NCBI RefSeq assembly: GCF_900188385.1
Contig: NZ_FZOI01000004.1
Coordinates: 62,001 to 126,000 of the forward strand
DNA length: 64,000 nt
Direction: 5' to 3'
DNA from: Azospirillum sp. RU38E
GTDB taxonomy: Bacteria > Pseudomonadota > Alphaproteobacteria > Azospirillales > Azospirillaceae
Part shown: positions 26,407 to 36,887 of the stretch, piece after piece
Position numbering within the stretch: position 1 is the first letter of the stretch
Layout: every line of letters starts with the position of its first letter
Notes under the pieces: generated by a model
Seen by the model: the letters and a program-made list of their open reading frames with translations, nothing else
What the model was told of the DNA's origin: nothing
Databases searched by the model: none
Made by a program: the position numbers and the translations under genes

Positions 26407-26433
26407 ATGGCGGCGCTGGATCAACGCCGCCAT
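26407..26433 (-). terminator. Hairpin between NDUFA12-like gene and mlaD
   Basis: ATGGCGGCG (26407-26415) pairs perfectly with CGCCGCCAT (26425-26433). It lies 29 bases beyond the NDUFA12-like stop and lacks a T-run. Confidence 0.4.
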
Positions 26434-26461
26434 GACGATGATGAACCCTAAATGGTGCCGA

Positions 26462-26851
26462 TCAGTTCGGAGTCCATGCCTCATAATCGCCGGTCGCCTT
26501 GTCGCGCTTGCCCCCTTCGAACAGGTGGCCGGGCGGACGATAGGCCTGCAGCGTACCGGTGGGGTTCGGCTGGTGTTCCTTGATCCACGGCTTGTGGAAA
26601 ACGCTCTGCTCCGGCAGGGGGTCCGCCATCACATAATGCAGCCAGCCATGCCATTCCGGCGGCACATTGGTTGCCTCCGGCTCACCATTATAGATCACCC
26701 AGCGACGAGCCTTCAGGCCGGTGCGGGCTTTCTTCTCCTCGTAATACTTGTTGCCGTATTTGTCGGTACCGACCAGACGGCCCGCACGGGCGGTGAAGAA
26801 ATTGATCTGGATGTTGGCCATCCAGGTGACCAGGGAGATGCGTTTGCTCAT
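26462..26851 (-). CDS. NADH:ubiquinone oxidoreductase accessory subunit, NDUFA12-like
   Basis: A 129-residue protein of the NDUFA12 (B17.2) family. Characteristic segments are NIQINFFTARAGRLVGTDKYGNKYYE, RRWVIYNGEPEATNVPPEWHGWLHY and the C-terminal YRPPG. It is a peripheral-arm accessory of complex I in alphaproteobacteria and mitochondria. I start at the ATG at 26851; the longer frame to 26893 is not conserved. With the NDUFS4-like gene at 15367 it is the second mitochondrial-type complex I factor in the window. Confidence 0.93.
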   Translation of the reverse strand: MSKRISLVTWMANIQINFFTARAGRLVGTDKYGNKYYEEKKARTGLKARRWVIYNGEPEATNVPPEWHGWLHYVMADPLPEQSVFHKPWIKEHQPNPTGTLQAYRPPGHLFEGGKRDKATGDYEAWTPN

Positions 26852-27017
26852 GATGGTCCGTTTCGGGACTGAAGGGACAAACCCCCGCGGCAACGGCGCG
26901 GGATACGGCAGTGCGGGGGACTATGGCATTGCCGCACAGCAAAATCCACCCCCGCGCGCAGGCTGAACCGGCTGCCCAGGGCGTTGCCGGTCTGCCCAAA
27001 TCGCGCAACAGACTTGA

Positions 27018-28055
27018 TCAAGGCGCCGGTGGCGGCTCCCCATGGCCGCGCAGCCGGTCCGCCGCCCGGCCGATGCGGCCGGTATGGTGGCGGATTTCCC
27101 AGATGGCGATGGCGATGCCGGCCAGCAGCAGCGGCAGAATGTAATAGACGAAGCGATAGGCCAGCATCGCCCCCAGCAGCTGCCCGGCGGGAATGTCATC
27201 CGACAGGCCCAGGATGATGATGCTCTCAAACACCCCGATGCCGCCCGGCACATGGCTGAAAATCGCCACCACCAGGGCCGCGCAATAAATGCCCAGATAG
27301 GCGGTGAAGCCGATGCCATGGTCCAGCGGCAGCAGCGACCAGAGAACCCCGGCCGCCAGCACAATTTCCAGCGATCCGATACCGATCTGGGAGATCACCC
27401 CCAAAGGCGACGGCAGTTGGATCGACCAGCGCCAGAGCTTGATCGGCTTGCGCGTCACCCCGGTGATAATACAGAGCGAGGCCAGCACCAGCAGGGTCAG
27501 CACCGCCAGACCCTGCACCAGCAGTTCCGGCACTTTCAACATGGTGGCGACCGGATGCGGCCCCACCAGCACCCCCACCGCCCCGGTGAAGCTGATGCCC
27601 AGGGTAAAGGTGGTGGTGGAGAAGACAACGACGCGGGCGACATCGGCCGGGGTCAGGCCGGCGGCACCATAGGTGCGCAACCGCACCCCCGCACCGCTGA
27701 GCACTGCCCAGCCGATATTGTTGGAGAAAGCGTAACCACACGCCGCCGCGAAGGCCGTGGTGCGATAGGGCACCTTCTTCTTCAGATAGATCAGGGCGGA
27801 GACGTCATAGAGTGTCAGCACCCAATAACCGAGCGCCGTGATCCCCACCGCCTGCAACAGGCGGGTATAAGGCAGCGCTTGCAGATAGGCCCAGACATCC
27901 TCGAACTTCACTTCCGACAGCACGTGCCGGATGGCGACCGCCAGAAGCACCGCCATGAAAAGGGCTGTGGCAATGCCCAGCCATTTTTTTCGCCGTTGGG
28001 CGGCGGCATCTTGTTCAGGCATGGGCTCTCGGAGGGAATCGGGAAGCTCTGACAT
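27018..28055 (-). CDS. LPG synthase TM-domain (YbhN-like) membrane protein
   Basis: A 345-residue protein with about eight membrane segments, matching the lysylphosphatidylglycerol synthetase transmembrane region/UPF0104 family. Marks are the AACGYAFSNNIGWAVLSGAGVRLRTY segment and the FSHVPGGIGVFESIIILGL block. In MprF the equivalent part flips aminoacylated lipids, but the synthase domain is absent here. Such standalone proteins have unclear roles. It is divergently placed from nrdJ. Confidence 0.85.
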   Translation of the reverse strand: MSELPDSLREPMPEQDAAAQRRKKWLGIATALFMAVLLAVAIRHVLSEVKFEDVWAYLQALPYTRLLQAVGITALGYWVLTLYDVSALIYLKKKVPYRTTAFAAACGYAFSNNIGWAVLSGAGVRLRTYGAAGLTPADVARVVVFSTTTFTLGISFTGAVGVLVGPHPVATMLKVPELLVQGLAVLTLLVLASLCIITGVTRKPIKLWRWSIQLPSPLGVISQIGIGSLEIVLAAGVLWSLLPLDHGIGFTAYLGIYCAALVVAIFSHVPGGIGVFESIIILGLSDDIPAGQLLGAMLAYRFVYYILPLLLAGIAIAIWEIRHHTGRIGRAADRLRGHGEPPPAP

Positions 28056-28496
28056 TCACTCTTGGCGTCACTAACGCGGCCGGGAACCGATCGGATGCAT
28101 CCCCATCGGCGGCGGCACCCTGCCACTGATCCGGCCGAATGGAAACCCCCTGTCCGGATTGACTAGACCAATGCGCCAAAAGGTGGCAGCCGAATGTGCA
28201 AACAAGCAAGTGAATGCGGCGACTCCGACTCCAGGCAGGGTCCGGGGAATCCCGGAATCCTGCCGCTTTAGGCCCCTCTCCACCCATCCCGGCGAATAAC
28301 CCCGTCAACCACAATAAGCAGTATGAAGACGTTAATCCGTCACAAAATCTGGTTGATGTGGGGGGCCCTGTGGCCTAGCCTCCGCTTCGTCACCATATCT
28401 TATCTGTAGGCACCTGCCCCGCTTGCCTGGGGCGGGAATGGGTTTCGTGCGCCTTTGTGGCGCCACCCGCCGCCGTACCAGGGAGAGGCCAGTACC
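28056..28496. promoter_or_regulatory. Divergent 441-base region upstream of nrdJ
   Basis: No gene seen. The part closest to nrdJ holds its ribosome binding site (GGGAGAGG before the ATG) and CACCATATCTTATCTGT (28391-28407), which loosely resembles an NrdR box. No cobalamin riboswitch core was recognised. The rest shows no further motif I can name. Confidence 0.3.
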
Positions 28497-31400
28497 ATGC
28501 GGATCGAGCGCCGTTTCACCATCGAAGGTCAGGACGCCTATACGGACATCCCCTTCCGAACGGCCACCAGCGAGATCCGCAATCCCGATGGCTCCATCGT
28601 CTTCCAGGCCAAGGATGTGGAGGTGCCGGCGGAATGGAGCCAGGTGGCCTGCGATATCCTGGCCCAGAAATATTTCCGCCGCGCCGGTGTGCCCGCTGCC
28701 CTGAAGGCAGTGGAGGAACATGATGTTCCCCCCTTCCTGTGGCGCCATGTGGCCGACGACAAGGTGCTGGCCACCCTCCCCGACTCCGAACGGCGCGGTG
28801 CAGAGACCTCTGCCCGGCAGGTGTTCGACCGGTTGGCCGGCACTTGGGCCTATTGGGGCTGGAAGGGCGGCTATTTCGATGGCGAATCGGATGCCGCCGC
28901 CTTCTATGACGAAATGCGCTTCATGCTGGCCCGCCAGATGGCGGCCCCCAACAGCCCACAATGGTTCAATACCGGCCTGCACTGGGCCTATGGCATTGAC
29001 GGTCCCAGCCAGGGTCATTTCTATGTCGATCCGAAGAGCGGTGCGCTGGTGGCGTCCAACAGCGCCTATGAACATCCCCAGCCCCATGCCTGTTTCATCC
29101 AGTCCGTCGCCGACGATCTGGTGAATGAAGGCGGCATCATGGACCTTTGGGTCCGTGAGGCCCGACTGTTCAAATATGGTTCCGGCAGCGGAACGAACTT
29201 CTCACGCCTGCGCGGGGAGCATGAGAAGTTGGCCGGTGGCGGTAAATCGTCGGGCCTGATGAGCTTTCTGAAGATCGGCGACCGCGCGGCGGGCGCCATC
29301 AAATCCGGCGGCACCACCCGCCGTGCGGCCAAAATGGTGACGGTCGATCTCGATCACCCGGATATTGAGGCCTATATCGACTGGAAGGTGGTGGAGGAGC
29401 AGAAGGTCGCCAGCCTCGTCACCGGTTCCAAGCAGGTGTCGCGTCACCTGAACATGATCATGGCCGCCTGCAATGAGGGGATCGGACCGGATGCGGAACG
29501 GTTGGACCCGACGCAGAACCGCGCCCTGAAGCGGGCGATCATCGCCGCAAGGCGCGATCTGGTGCCGGAAAATTACATCCAGCGCGCCATCCAGATGGCA
29601 GGCCAGGGTTTCACCAGCTTCGATATGAAGAGCTTCGACACGGATTGGGATTCGGAGGCCTATCTCACCGTTTCGGGCCAGAATTCCAACAATTCCGTGC
29701 GCGTACCCGATGCCTTCCTGAACGCGGTGGAAAATGACGGTCCCTGGAACCTGATCCGCCGCACCGACGGCAAGGTGGCCAAGACGCTGCGCGCCCGCGA
29801 TCTGTGGGACAAGATCGGGCTGGCCGCCTGGCAGTCGGCCGATCCGGGTGTGCAGTTCGACACCACCATCAATGATTGGCACACCTGCCCGGCGGCGGGG
29901 CGCATCAATGCGTCCAACCCCTGCTCGGAATATATGTTCCTGGACGATACGGCCTGTAACCTGGCGTCCCTGAACCTGATGGAATTCCGCCGGCCCGACG
30001 GCCGTTTCGATATCGAAAGCTTCAGCCACGCTTGCCGGCTGTGGACGCTGGTGCTGGAAATCTCCGTCCTGATGGCGCAGTTCCCGAGCCGGGAGATCGC
30101 CCGGCTGTCTTATGAATACCGCACGCTGGGTCTGGGCTTTGCCAATATTGGCGGCCTGCTGATGGCTGCCGGCCTGCCCTATGACAGCGAGGCCGGGCGG
30201 TCGCTGACCGGGGCCATTACGGCGCTGATGACCGGTGTGTCCTATGCCACCTCGGCAGAGATGGCGGGCGAACTGGGCCCCTTCCCCGGCTTTGCCCCCA
30301 ACCGCGACCCTATGCTGCGCGTCATCCGCAACCATCGCCGTGCCGCCCATGGCGCCGCGATGGGGTATGAGGGGCTGTCAGTGGCACCGGTGCCGCTGAA
30401 GGCTGCCGAGTGTCCCGATGCCGATCTGGTGGAGGCGGCGCGCGCCGCCTGGGACCGGGCTTTGGTCTTGGGTGAGAAGCATGGCTACCGCAACGCCCAG
30501 GCCACGGTGATCGCACCCACCGGCACCATCGGGCTGGTGATGGATTGCGACACCACCGGCATTGAACCGGACTTCGCACTGGTGAAGTTCAAGAAGCTGG
30601 CCGGCGGCGGCTATTTCAAGATCATCAACCGCGTGGTGCCAGAGGCGCTGTCGCGCCTGGGCTATAGCGACGAACAGATCACCCGCATTGAACGCTATGC
30701 CGTGGGTAACGGCACGCTGGTCGGCGCGCCAGGCGTCACCCATGCCCGGCTGCGCGCCAAGGGCTTTACCGACGCGGAGATCGCCAAGGTTGAGGGTGCC
30801 CTGGAATCGGCCTTCGATATCAAGTTCGTCTTCAACAAATGGACGCTGGGCGTCGATTTCTGCCGCGACGTGCTGGGCGTATCGGAACAGGATCTGGATG
30901 CCTTCAGCTTCGACCTGCTGGCCCATCTGGGCTTCAGCCGGAAGGAGATTGAGGCCGCCAATGTCTATGTCTGCGGTGCCATGACCTTGGAAGGCGCACC
31001 GGGCCTGCGCGAAGAACATCTGCCGGTGTTCGACTGTGCCAGCCCCTGCGGCAAGATCGGCAAGCGGTACCTGTCGGCAGAGGCCCATATCCGCATGATG
31101 GCTGCCGCGCAGCCCTTCATTTCCGGCGCCATCTCCAAAACCATCAACATGCCCAACCAGGCCCCGGTGGAGGCGTGCAAGGAAGCCTATATGCTGTCCT
31201 GGCGGCTGGGCGTGAAGGCCAATGCGCTCTACCGCGACGGCTCCAAGCTCTCCCAACCGCTGAATGCCCAGGTGCTGGAGGAGGATGAGGAAAGCTTCGA
31301 CGCCGACGAACAGACGCTGGTGGAAAAGATCGTGGAGGCCCCCGCCGCCGCCCGCGTGCCGCTGGTAGCGGAAAAGGTGGTCGAACGGGTTGTTGAGCGG

Positions 31401-32282
31401 GTGGTGGAAAAGGTTGTCCGCGCCCATGACCGGGAAAAGCTGCCGCAGCGGCGCAAGGGCTATACCCAGAAGGCCATGGTCGGCGGGCACAAGGTGTATC
31501 TGCGCACCGGCGAATATGAAGATGGGCGGCTGGGCGAGATCTTCATCGACATGCATAAGGAAGGCGCTGCCTTCCGGTCGATGATGAACAACTTCGCCAT
31601 AGCCATCTCGCTGGGCCTGCAATATGGCGTGCCGCTGGAAGAATATGTCGAGGCCTTCACCTTCACCCGGTTCGAACCGTCGGGCATGGTGACGGGCAAC
31701 GACGCCATCAAGATGTCCACCTCCATCCTGGATTATGTGTTCCGGGAACTGGCCATTTCCTATCTGGGCCGCAACGACTTGGCCCATGCCACGCCGGAAG
31801 ATTTGCTGCCCGACACGATGGGCCGGGGCGATGCCCAGGCCGATCTGGCGGGCCTGCCGGAGGCCGCTAACCGCGCGCCGGAACTGCCGGACAATGCGGC
31901 GCGGATGACGCAGGAAACGCTGGCCGCCGTGGCCCGCATCGCGTCCACCGGCTATGTCCGCTCCAACCTGCGCGTCGTGCCGGGCGGCCAGCAGGGGCGT
32001 ATCGTCGCCGGCTTCCAGAACGCCACCACCGCCTATGCCGCCACCGGCACCGATGCGCCGACCGGCTATAGCAACGGGTCGGTTCACAGCGACGCCCTGT
32101 CCGGCACCAGCCTGCGCAGTGGTACGGTGGGCCGGAGCGACGCGCGGTTCGAGCGTATCAAGGAAGCCCGCGCGCGCGGCTATGAGGGCGACCCCTGCCC
32201 CGAATGTGGTAATATGACCATGGTGCGTAACGGCACCTGCCTGAAATGCGACACCTGCGGCGGCACAACGGGGTGTAGCTGA
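28497..32282 (+). CDS. nrdJ: Adenosylcobalamin-dependent ribonucleotide reductase (class II)
   Basis: A 1261-residue class II RNR of the alphaproteobacterial type. The finger-loop NPCSE (about residues 474-478) carries the thiyl-radical Cys, with an N-terminal redox Cys in HACFIQSV near 198. Residues ~950-1000 are a charged linker rich in Val/Glu/Lys ([14 protein letters not shown]), and the C-terminus ends in a Cys cluster CPECGN...[10 protein letters not shown] that delivers electrons and may bind zinc. It reduces ribonucleotides with coenzyme B12 at any oxygen level. The ATG at 28497 has GGAGAGG upstream; the frame to 28455 is not supported. Confidence 0.96.
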   Translation: MRIERRFTIEGQDAYTDIPFRTATSEIRNPDGSIVFQAKDVEVPAEWSQVACDILAQKYFRRAGVPAALKAVEEHDVPPFLWRHVADDKVLATLPDSERRGAETSARQVFDRLAGTWAYWGWKGGYFDGESDAAAFYDEMRFMLARQMAAPNSPQWFNTGLHWAYGIDGPSQGHFYVDPKSGALVASNSAYEHPQPHACFIQSVADDLVNEGGIMDLWVREARLFKYGSGSGTNFSRLRGEHEKLAGGGKSSGLMSFLKIGDRAAGAIKSGGTTRRAAKMVTVDLDHPDIEAYIDWKVVEEQKVASLVTGSKQVSRHLNMIMAACNEGIGPDAERLDPTQNRALKRAIIAARRDLVPENYIQRAIQMAGQGFTSFDMKSFDTDWDSEAYLTVSGQNSNNSVRVPDAFLNAVENDGPWNLIRRTDGKVAKTLRARDLWDKIGLAAWQSADPGVQFDTTINDWHTCPAAGRINASNPCSEYMFLDDTACNLASLNLMEFRRPDGRFDIESFSHACRLWTLVLEISVLMAQFPSREIARLSYEYRTLGLGFANIGGLLMAAGLPYDSEAGRSLTGAITALMTGVSYATSAEMAGELGPFPGFAPNRDPMLRVIRNHRRAAHGAAMGYEGLSVAPVPLKAAECPDADLVEAARAAWDRALVLGEKHGYRNAQATVIAPTGTIGLVMDCDTTGIEPDFALVKFKKLAGGGYFKIINRVVPEALSRLGYSDEQITRIERYAVGNGTLVGAPGVTHARLRAKGFTDAEIAKVEGALESAFDIKFVFNKWTLGVDFCRDVLGVSEQDLDAFSFDLLAHLGFSRKEIEAANVYVCGAMTLEGAPGLREEHLPVFDCASPCGKIGKRYLSAEAHIRMMAAAQPFISGAISKTINMPNQAPVEACKEAYMLSWRLGVKANALYRDGSKLSQPLNAQVLEEDEESFDADEQTLVEKIVEAPAAARVPLVAEKVVERVVERVVEKVVRAHDREKLPQRRKGYTQKAMVGGHKVYLRTGEYEDGRLGEIFIDMHKEGAAFRSMMNNFAIAISLGLQYGVPLEEYVEAFTFTRFEPSGMVTGNDAIKMSTSILDYVFRELAISYLGRNDLAHATPEDLLPDTMGRGDAQADLAGLPEAANRAPELPDNAARMTQETLAAVARIASTGYVRSNLRVVPGGQQGRIVAGFQNATTAYAATGTDAPTGYSNGSVHSDALSGTSLRSGTVGRSDARFERIKEARARGYEGDPCPECGNMTMVRNGTCLKCDTCGGTTGCS

Positions 32283-32362
32283 GGTGCGGATCACGAACGC
32301 GAATGGGACTGACCCGTCCTATTCGCGCGTTTATCGCTGTGTGATCAAGACTGGGGCGGAAG

Positions 32363-32629
32363 ATGACGGCTGAGCAAAAGCGTTTCATTCTGGCCAGTGC
32401 AGGCTGCAGTGCCGGCATGTTGTCAGGTGGATTGCTTGTCTGGCTCTTTTGGGGAACGGGGGCCAGTTTTGCCATCGGCCTTCTGATGGGTTTAGGCATC
32501 TACTGCCTGACTTTTGGCCTTCTGCCGATCCACTTGAGCGGGGAACTCTCCTTGATTGAAGGAATCCCTGCACGTTTGGCGGGGTTGGTTTTAACTGCTC
32601 TTGCAGGTGTCATCCTCTACCAGCTTTGA
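32363..32629 (+). CDS. Small hydrophobic membrane protein, unknown
   Basis: An 88-residue protein with three likely membrane segments (about 9-30, 33-54, 67-87) rich in Gly/Leu. I do not recognise a family. It starts at an ATG preceded by GGGGCGGAAG and is followed by a clear terminator, so it is probably a separate transcript or the tail of nrdJ. Confidence 0.6.
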   Translation: MTAEQKRFILASAGCSAGMLSGGLLVWLFWGTGASFAIGLLMGLGIYCLTFGLLPIHLSGELSLIEGIPARLAGLVLTALAGVILYQL

Positions 32630-32642
32630 AGGTAGCACAGCA

Positions 32643-32669
32643 CCCTCGATCCCAGCGTCGGGGGTTTTT
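32643..32669 (+). terminator. Intrinsic terminator after the small membrane gene
   Basis: CCCTCGA (32643-32649) pairs with TCGGGGG (32658-32664), with one G-U, followed by TTTTT (32665-32669). Confidence 0.75.
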
Positions 32670-32759
32670 ACGCTTTATGAGCGCAACTGGCGGCATGTAA
32701 ATAAGGCTGGCATTCAGCCCCGAAGCGGGGTCGGATGCTGACCTGCTAGGCTCCACGCC

Positions 32760-33029
32760 TCACACCCGCCCGCGCATCCCCTGCAGATCGCCGCACAGCC
32801 GTTCATAATCCGCCACCACGCCGCGCGCCCATTCCAGAAGGCGCTCGCCCTCCGGCGTCAGCCCCTCAAACCGGCGGCCGCGGCGGACCAGGGGGGTGGA
32901 CAGGTCGGATTCCAGCCGGGCAATGGCGGCTGACAGGGTGGGCTGGCTGATGGCACAGGCATTGGCGGCGCGGGCAAAATGCTGCTCACGCGCAAGCGCG
33001 ACAAAATAGGAGAGATGGCGTACCAGCAT
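32760..33029 (-). pseudogene. LysR-type regulator reduced to its DNA-binding domain
   Basis: An 89-residue protein comprising only the LysR winged helix-turn-helix and the linker helix (MLVRHLSYFVALAREQHFARAAN, ISQPTLSAAIARLE, LTPEGERLLEWARGVVADYERL). LysR proteins are normally ~300 residues with a periplasmic-protein-like effector domain. Here the frame ends in TGA immediately after GMRGRV, exactly where the effector domain should begin, and I find no remnant of it in the ~120 bases that follow. GGGGAG ten bases before the ATG at 33029 is intact. It is either a degraded gene or a stand-alone DNA-binding remnant. Confidence 0.72.
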
Positions 33030-33129
33030 GGTTTGATCGCTCCCCAATGAACGTTATGTTCATATGGATATAGCGAATCCCGCCAGCAATCCAGCCTTTC
33101 GGCACGAACCGAAAGCCAAAGAGGACCAG

Positions 33130-33621
33130 ATGTTCGATATCGCCAAGCCGGCCGCCGACAGTGACAAGCCCACGCTCTATGCCGATCTTGCCAGCATGGC
33201 CGCTGGCCTTCTGACCGGGGAGCGCCACCGCATCGCCAATTGCGCCAATATCGCCGCCTTGATGTTCAACACCCTGCCGGACCTGAACTGGGCCGGCTTC
33301 TATCTGCTGCAAGGGGCGGAACTGGTGCTGGGCCCGTTCCAGGGCAAGCCGGCCTGCGTGCGCATCCCGCTGGGGCGCGGTGTCTGCGGCACGGCGGGGC
33401 AACAGATGCAGTCGGTGCTGGTACCCGATGTCCACGCCTTCCCCGGCCATATTGCCTGCGATGCGGCTTCGCGGTCTGAACTGGTGGTGCCGCTGATCAA
33501 GGACGGCCGGCTGCTGGGCGTGATCGACCTGGACAGCCCGCTGCCCAACCGGTTCGATCCGGCCGATCAGGCGGGGATCGAGACGCTGGCCAGCCTGCTG
33601 GTGGATGGGTGCGACTGGTAA
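33130..33621 (+). CDS. msrC: GAF-domain free methionine-(R)-sulfoxide reductase
   Basis: A 163-residue GAF protein of the fRMsr family. It has all three conserved cysteines: in GKPACVRIP, GRGVCGTAG and GHIACDAASRSE. The enzyme reduces free methionine-R-sulfoxide with thioredoxin. GAGGA lies five bases before the ATG at 33130; the longer frame from 33064 overlaps the divergent promoter. It is divergent from the truncated LysR gene. Confidence 0.92.
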   Translation: MFDIAKPAADSDKPTLYADLASMAAGLLTGERHRIANCANIAALMFNTLPDLNWAGFYLLQGAELVLGPFQGKPACVRIPLGRGVCGTAGQQMQSVLVPDVHAFPGHIACDAASRSELVVPLIKDGRLLGVIDLDSPLPNRFDPADQAGIETLASLLVDGCDW

Positions 33622-33628
33622 GGTCGCG

Positions 33629-34579
33629 TCACCCCTGCCGCGCCGGCATCCGCGTCACCAGCCAGATGCCGGCGCACACCAGGATCAGGGCGCTGAGATA
33701 GCTCCAGCGCAACAGCGATTCGCCCAGGAAAATGGCGGAGAGGGAGACGCCGAAGACCGGGATCAGGAAGTTGAAGGGGGCGACCATCCCCACCGGATTA
33801 TGCTTCAACAGCAGGCTCCAGACCGAAAAGGCGACGGCGGAGAGCAGGGCCAGATAGGCCAGCAGGACACCCGCCTGCATCCCCATCGCTTCCAGATGGC
33901 CACCGCCCATCATGCCGATTCCGGTCAGCACCAGCCCACCGATAAAAAGCTGCCAGCCGGTCATCACCATCGCATCCATGCCGCGCGAAAGGCCTTTGCC
34001 ATAGATGGCCGCCGCAGCCAGGATGAAGGCGGAGAAGGCGACGAATCCTTCGCCCGTCAGGGTGGAATCAAAGGCCAACACCCCTGCCCCGCCCTTTCCC
34101 AGATTGACCACCACCACGCCGGCAAATCCGATCAGGCAGCCCAGCGCGCGCACCCCGTTCAGCCGGTCACTGGCATAGATGAAATGGGCCAGCACGACGC
34201 TGAAAAACACGCCGGTAGCATTCATGATGGATGATTTGATGCCGCTGGCATGGGCGACACCGATATAGAAAAACACATATTGCAGGGCCGTCTGCACCAG
34301 CCCCAGCAAAACCACCTGCCCCGCCTGCCGCCGGCTGACCGGCAACAGCCGCTTGCGCAGGCCCAATGCGGCCAGCAGCAGGATCAACCCAGCCAGGGTG
34401 AAGCGCCAGCCAGCAAACAGCATCTGCCCGGCCAGATCGGCGGGCGTGATCTGCAGCAGCGCATAGCCATTTTTGATGGCCGGATAGGAGCTGCCCCACA
34501 GGGCGCAGCAGAGGGTGGCCAGGGCATAAACGCCGGGCCGGGTCTGGTACAAGGCGGGTTTCACGGAAGAACGGACCAA
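33629..34579 (-). CDS. EamA/DMT superfamily transporter
   Basis: A 316-residue membrane protein with two EamA repeats and ten hydrophobic segments; the N-terminal WGSSYPAIKNGYALL motif and the C-terminal NFLIPVFGVSLSAIFLGESLL motif are diagnostic. Substrate unknown. It is distinct in sequence from the EamA protein at 15856. It converges on the msrC gene with only seven bases between the stops. Confidence 0.91.
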   Translation of the reverse strand: MVRSSVKPALYQTRPGVYALATLCCALWGSSYPAIKNGYALLQITPADLAGQMLFAGWRFTLAGLILLLAALGLRKRLLPVSRRQAGQVVLLGLVQTALQYVFFYIGVAHASGIKSSIMNATGVFFSVVLAHFIYASDRLNGVRALGCLIGFAGVVVVNLGKGGAGVLAFDSTLTGEGFVAFSAFILAAAAIYGKGLSRGMDAMVMTGWQLFIGGLVLTGIGMMGGGHLEAMGMQAGVLLAYLALLSAVAFSVWSLLLKHNPVGMVAPFNFLIPVFGVSLSAIFLGESLLRWSYLSALILVCAGIWLVTRMPARQG

Positions 34580-34649
34580 TCAGGCGAACGAGAGCCAGGG
34601 TATTAACCCCACGAACGCCCCCTATATACCCCCAATCCACCCGGGGCAA

Positions 34650-36185
34650 TCACCGCCCCGGCGCCACCCGGCGATAAGACAGGGCTTCGGCCACATGCAG
34701 CCGGCGCACCCCGTCGGCCCCGTCCATATCCGCCAGGGTGCGGGCCACGCGCAGCACGCGGTGATAGCCACGGGCCGACAGTTTCAGCCGTTCTGCCGCC
34801 TCCGTCAGCAAAGCGCGGCCCTGTGCCTCGGGGGCGGCAACCTTTTCCAGCACCTCCCCATCCGCTTCCGCATTGGTGCGGATGGCCGGTTGGCCGCGCG
34901 GCACCAAGGCGGCATAGCGCTCCCGCTGGATATCGCGCGCCTGGGCCACGCGGGCCGCCACCTCCGCCGTGCCCTCCCGCGGCGGCGGCAGGGACAGGTC
35001 GGATGCTGACACCGCCGGTACGTCGACATGCAGATCGATACGGTCGAACAAAGGCCCGCTGATCTTTGACTGGTAATCCGCCGCACATTTCGGCGCCCGC
35101 CCACAGGCGAGCGACGGATCATCCAGATGGCCACAACGGCACGGGTTCATCGCCGCCACCAGTTGGAAGCGGGCGGGATATGTCACATGATGGTTAGCCC
35201 GGCTGACGGTGGCGCGCCCGGTTTCCAGCGGCTGGCGCAGCGCCTCCAGCGCGCCACGGGCGAATTCCGGCAGCTCGTCCAGGAACAGCACGCCCTGATG
35301 CGACAGGCTGATTTCGCCGGGCCGCGCCCGGCTGCCCCCGCCCACCATGGCCGCCAGCGTGGCGGAATGATGCACCTCTCTAAACGGCCGGGTGCGGATC
35401 AGCTTGCCGCCTTCCAACGATCCGGCGATGGAATGGATCATGGAGACTTCCAGCGCCTCCGCCGCATCCAGTGGCGGCAACAGGCCCGGCAGGCGTGCGG
35501 CCAGCATGGATTTGCCCGATCCTGGCGGCCCCAGCATCAACATGTTATGGCCGCCGCTGGCCGCCACCTCCAGCACGCGCTTGGCCGTTTCCTGGCCTTT
35601 CACATCGCGCAGATCCTTGTGGCTGCCCACCTCCTCCAGACCGGCCAGCTTTGGCTCCGGCCGTGTCAGCACCTGCGTGCCCTTGAAATGGTTGATCAGG
35701 GCCAGCAGCGAGGATGGGGCCAGAATATCCAGCCCGTCGCCCGCCCAGGCCGCCTCCCCCCCGCAAGCAGCCGGGCAGATCAGCCCCTTGCCATTGGCCG
35801 AGGCATTGATGGCCGCCGGCAGCACACCCGCCACGGGGGAGATGGAGCCATCCAGCCCCAGTTCACCCAGCGCCTGATAATCCGCCATGGCATCGCCCGG
35901 CAGAATGCCCATCATCACCAGCAGGGCCAGGGCGATCGGCAGATCGAAATGGCTGCCTTCTTTCAGCACATCGGCGGGGGCCAGATTGACGGTCAGGCGC
36001 TGCGGCGGCAGGGCGATACCCAGCGCGTGCAGGGCACCGCGCACCCGTTCGCGGCTTTCCCCCACGGCCTTGTCGGGCAGGCCCACCACGGTGAAGGCCA
36101 GCGGCCCGCCCGTCATCTGCACCTGCACATCGATATCCAGCACCTCAATGCCCTGGAAGGCCACCGTTCCTACACGCGCCGCCAC
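34650..36185 (-). CDS. comM: YifB/ComM family Mg-chelatase-like AAA+ ATPase
   Basis: A 511-residue protein of the ComM family. An N-terminal Lon-protease-like fold (VGLPDKAVGESRERVR) precedes the AAA+ module with Walker A GPPGSGKS (219-226), Walker B VLFLDEL and a Cys-rich insert near MNPCRCG; a C-terminal Mg_chelatase_C part ends the protein. ComM is a hexameric helicase that promotes branch migration in natural transformation. The GTG at 36185 gives the family's usual start (AARVGTVAFQGIEVLDIDVQ); the frame extends to 36221. Confidence 0.9.
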   Translation of the reverse strand: MAARVGTVAFQGIEVLDIDVQVQMTGGPLAFTVVGLPDKAVGESRERVRGALHALGIALPPQRLTVNLAPADVLKEGSHFDLPIALALLVMMGILPGDAMADYQALGELGLDGSISPVAGVLPAAINASANGKGLICPAACGGEAAWAGDGLDILAPSSLLALINHFKGTQVLTRPEPKLAGLEEVGSHKDLRDVKGQETAKRVLEVAASGGHNMLMLGPPGSGKSMLAARLPGLLPPLDAAEALEVSMIHSIAGSLEGGKLIRTRPFREVHHSATLAAMVGGGSRARPGEISLSHQGVLFLDELPEFARGALEALRQPLETGRATVSRANHHVTYPARFQLVAAMNPCRCGHLDDPSLACGRAPKCAADYQSKISGPLFDRIDLHVDVPAVSASDLSLPPPREGTAEVAARVAQARDIQRERYAALVPRGQPAIRTNAEADGEVLEKVAAPEAQGRALLTEAAERLKLSARGYHRVLRVARTLADMDGADGVRRLHVAEALSYRRVAPGR

Positions 36186-36424
36186 GCCCCACCCCCAGCC
36201 GTTACCCTTTATAGGTAGCACAACAGCCAGGATATACAGGTGAATTCTCTTCGATGCGCCTGATAGGCGCCATCAATCAAAAGGGTCATTTTCTGCAAGA
36301 CGGGAATGGTTTCACCCCTTCATGATGGCATCTGAAAAAGGCCCCGGCATCCAACCGCACCACCCGCCAGGGTTGGCCGCGTGGAATGCCGACCCCCGAA
36401 CGCCTTTCGATTGGGACTGAAGAG

Positions 36425-36883
36425 ATGATCCGCCTCAACATCAATGGGCAGGTCCGTGACGTGGACGTGCCGGCAGACATGCCCCTGCTGTGGGTGCTGC
36501 GTGACGAACTGAACATGACCGGCACCAAGTTCGGCTGTGGTCAGGCCCTGTGCGGGGCCTGCACCGTGCATGTCGATGGTGTGCCCACCCGGTCCTGCCA
36601 GTTGCCGGCGTCTGCCGCCGCAGACGCCAAGATCACAACCATCGAAGGCATCCAGGGCAAGGCGGCGCAGGCCGTACAGAAGGCCTGGGCCGATCTGGAT
36701 GTGGTGCAGTGCGGTTACTGCCAGTCCGGCCAGATCATGGCCGCCACCGCCCTGATCGCCGAGAACCCGAACCCGAGCGATGCGGATATTGAGGCGGCGA
36801 TGGACGGCAATGTCTGCCGCTGCGCCACCTATGTGCGGATCAAGGCGGCGGTGAAGCAAGCCGCCACGCTGGCGAGGACGTGA
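36425..36883 (+). CDS. 2Fe-2S subunit of molybdenum hydroxylase (IorA-like)
   Basis: A 152-residue protein with a plant-type 2Fe-2S domain (CGQALCGACTVHVDG plus a later Cys) and the second helical 2Fe-2S domain (CGYCQSGQ...CRCATYVRI). This is the small subunit of aldehyde/isoquinoline oxidoreductases of the xanthine oxidase family. The ATG at 36425 begins the conserved region; the frame reaches 36386. It precedes the molybdenum subunit by four bases. A cytochrome c lies downstream as probable electron acceptor. Confidence 0.93.
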   Translation: MIRLNINGQVRDVDVPADMPLLWVLRDELNMTGTKFGCGQALCGACTVHVDGVPTRSCQLPASAAADAKITTIEGIQGKAAQAVQKAWADLDVVQCGYCQSGQIMAATALIAENPNPSDADIEAAMDGNVCRCATYVRIKAAVKQAATLART

Positions 36884-36887
36884 GGCC

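Noticed and set aside
28056-28496. Possible cobalamin riboswitch upstream of nrdJ
   Set aside because: I could not find the B12-box core or the conserved aptamer blocks; only a weak NrdR-like motif is present.
30378-32294. Minus-strand 638-codon open frame opposite nrdJ
   Set aside because: Composition (many His, Gly, Ala, Gln) reflects the third-codon GC bias of nrdJ on the other strand; no ribosome site or domain.
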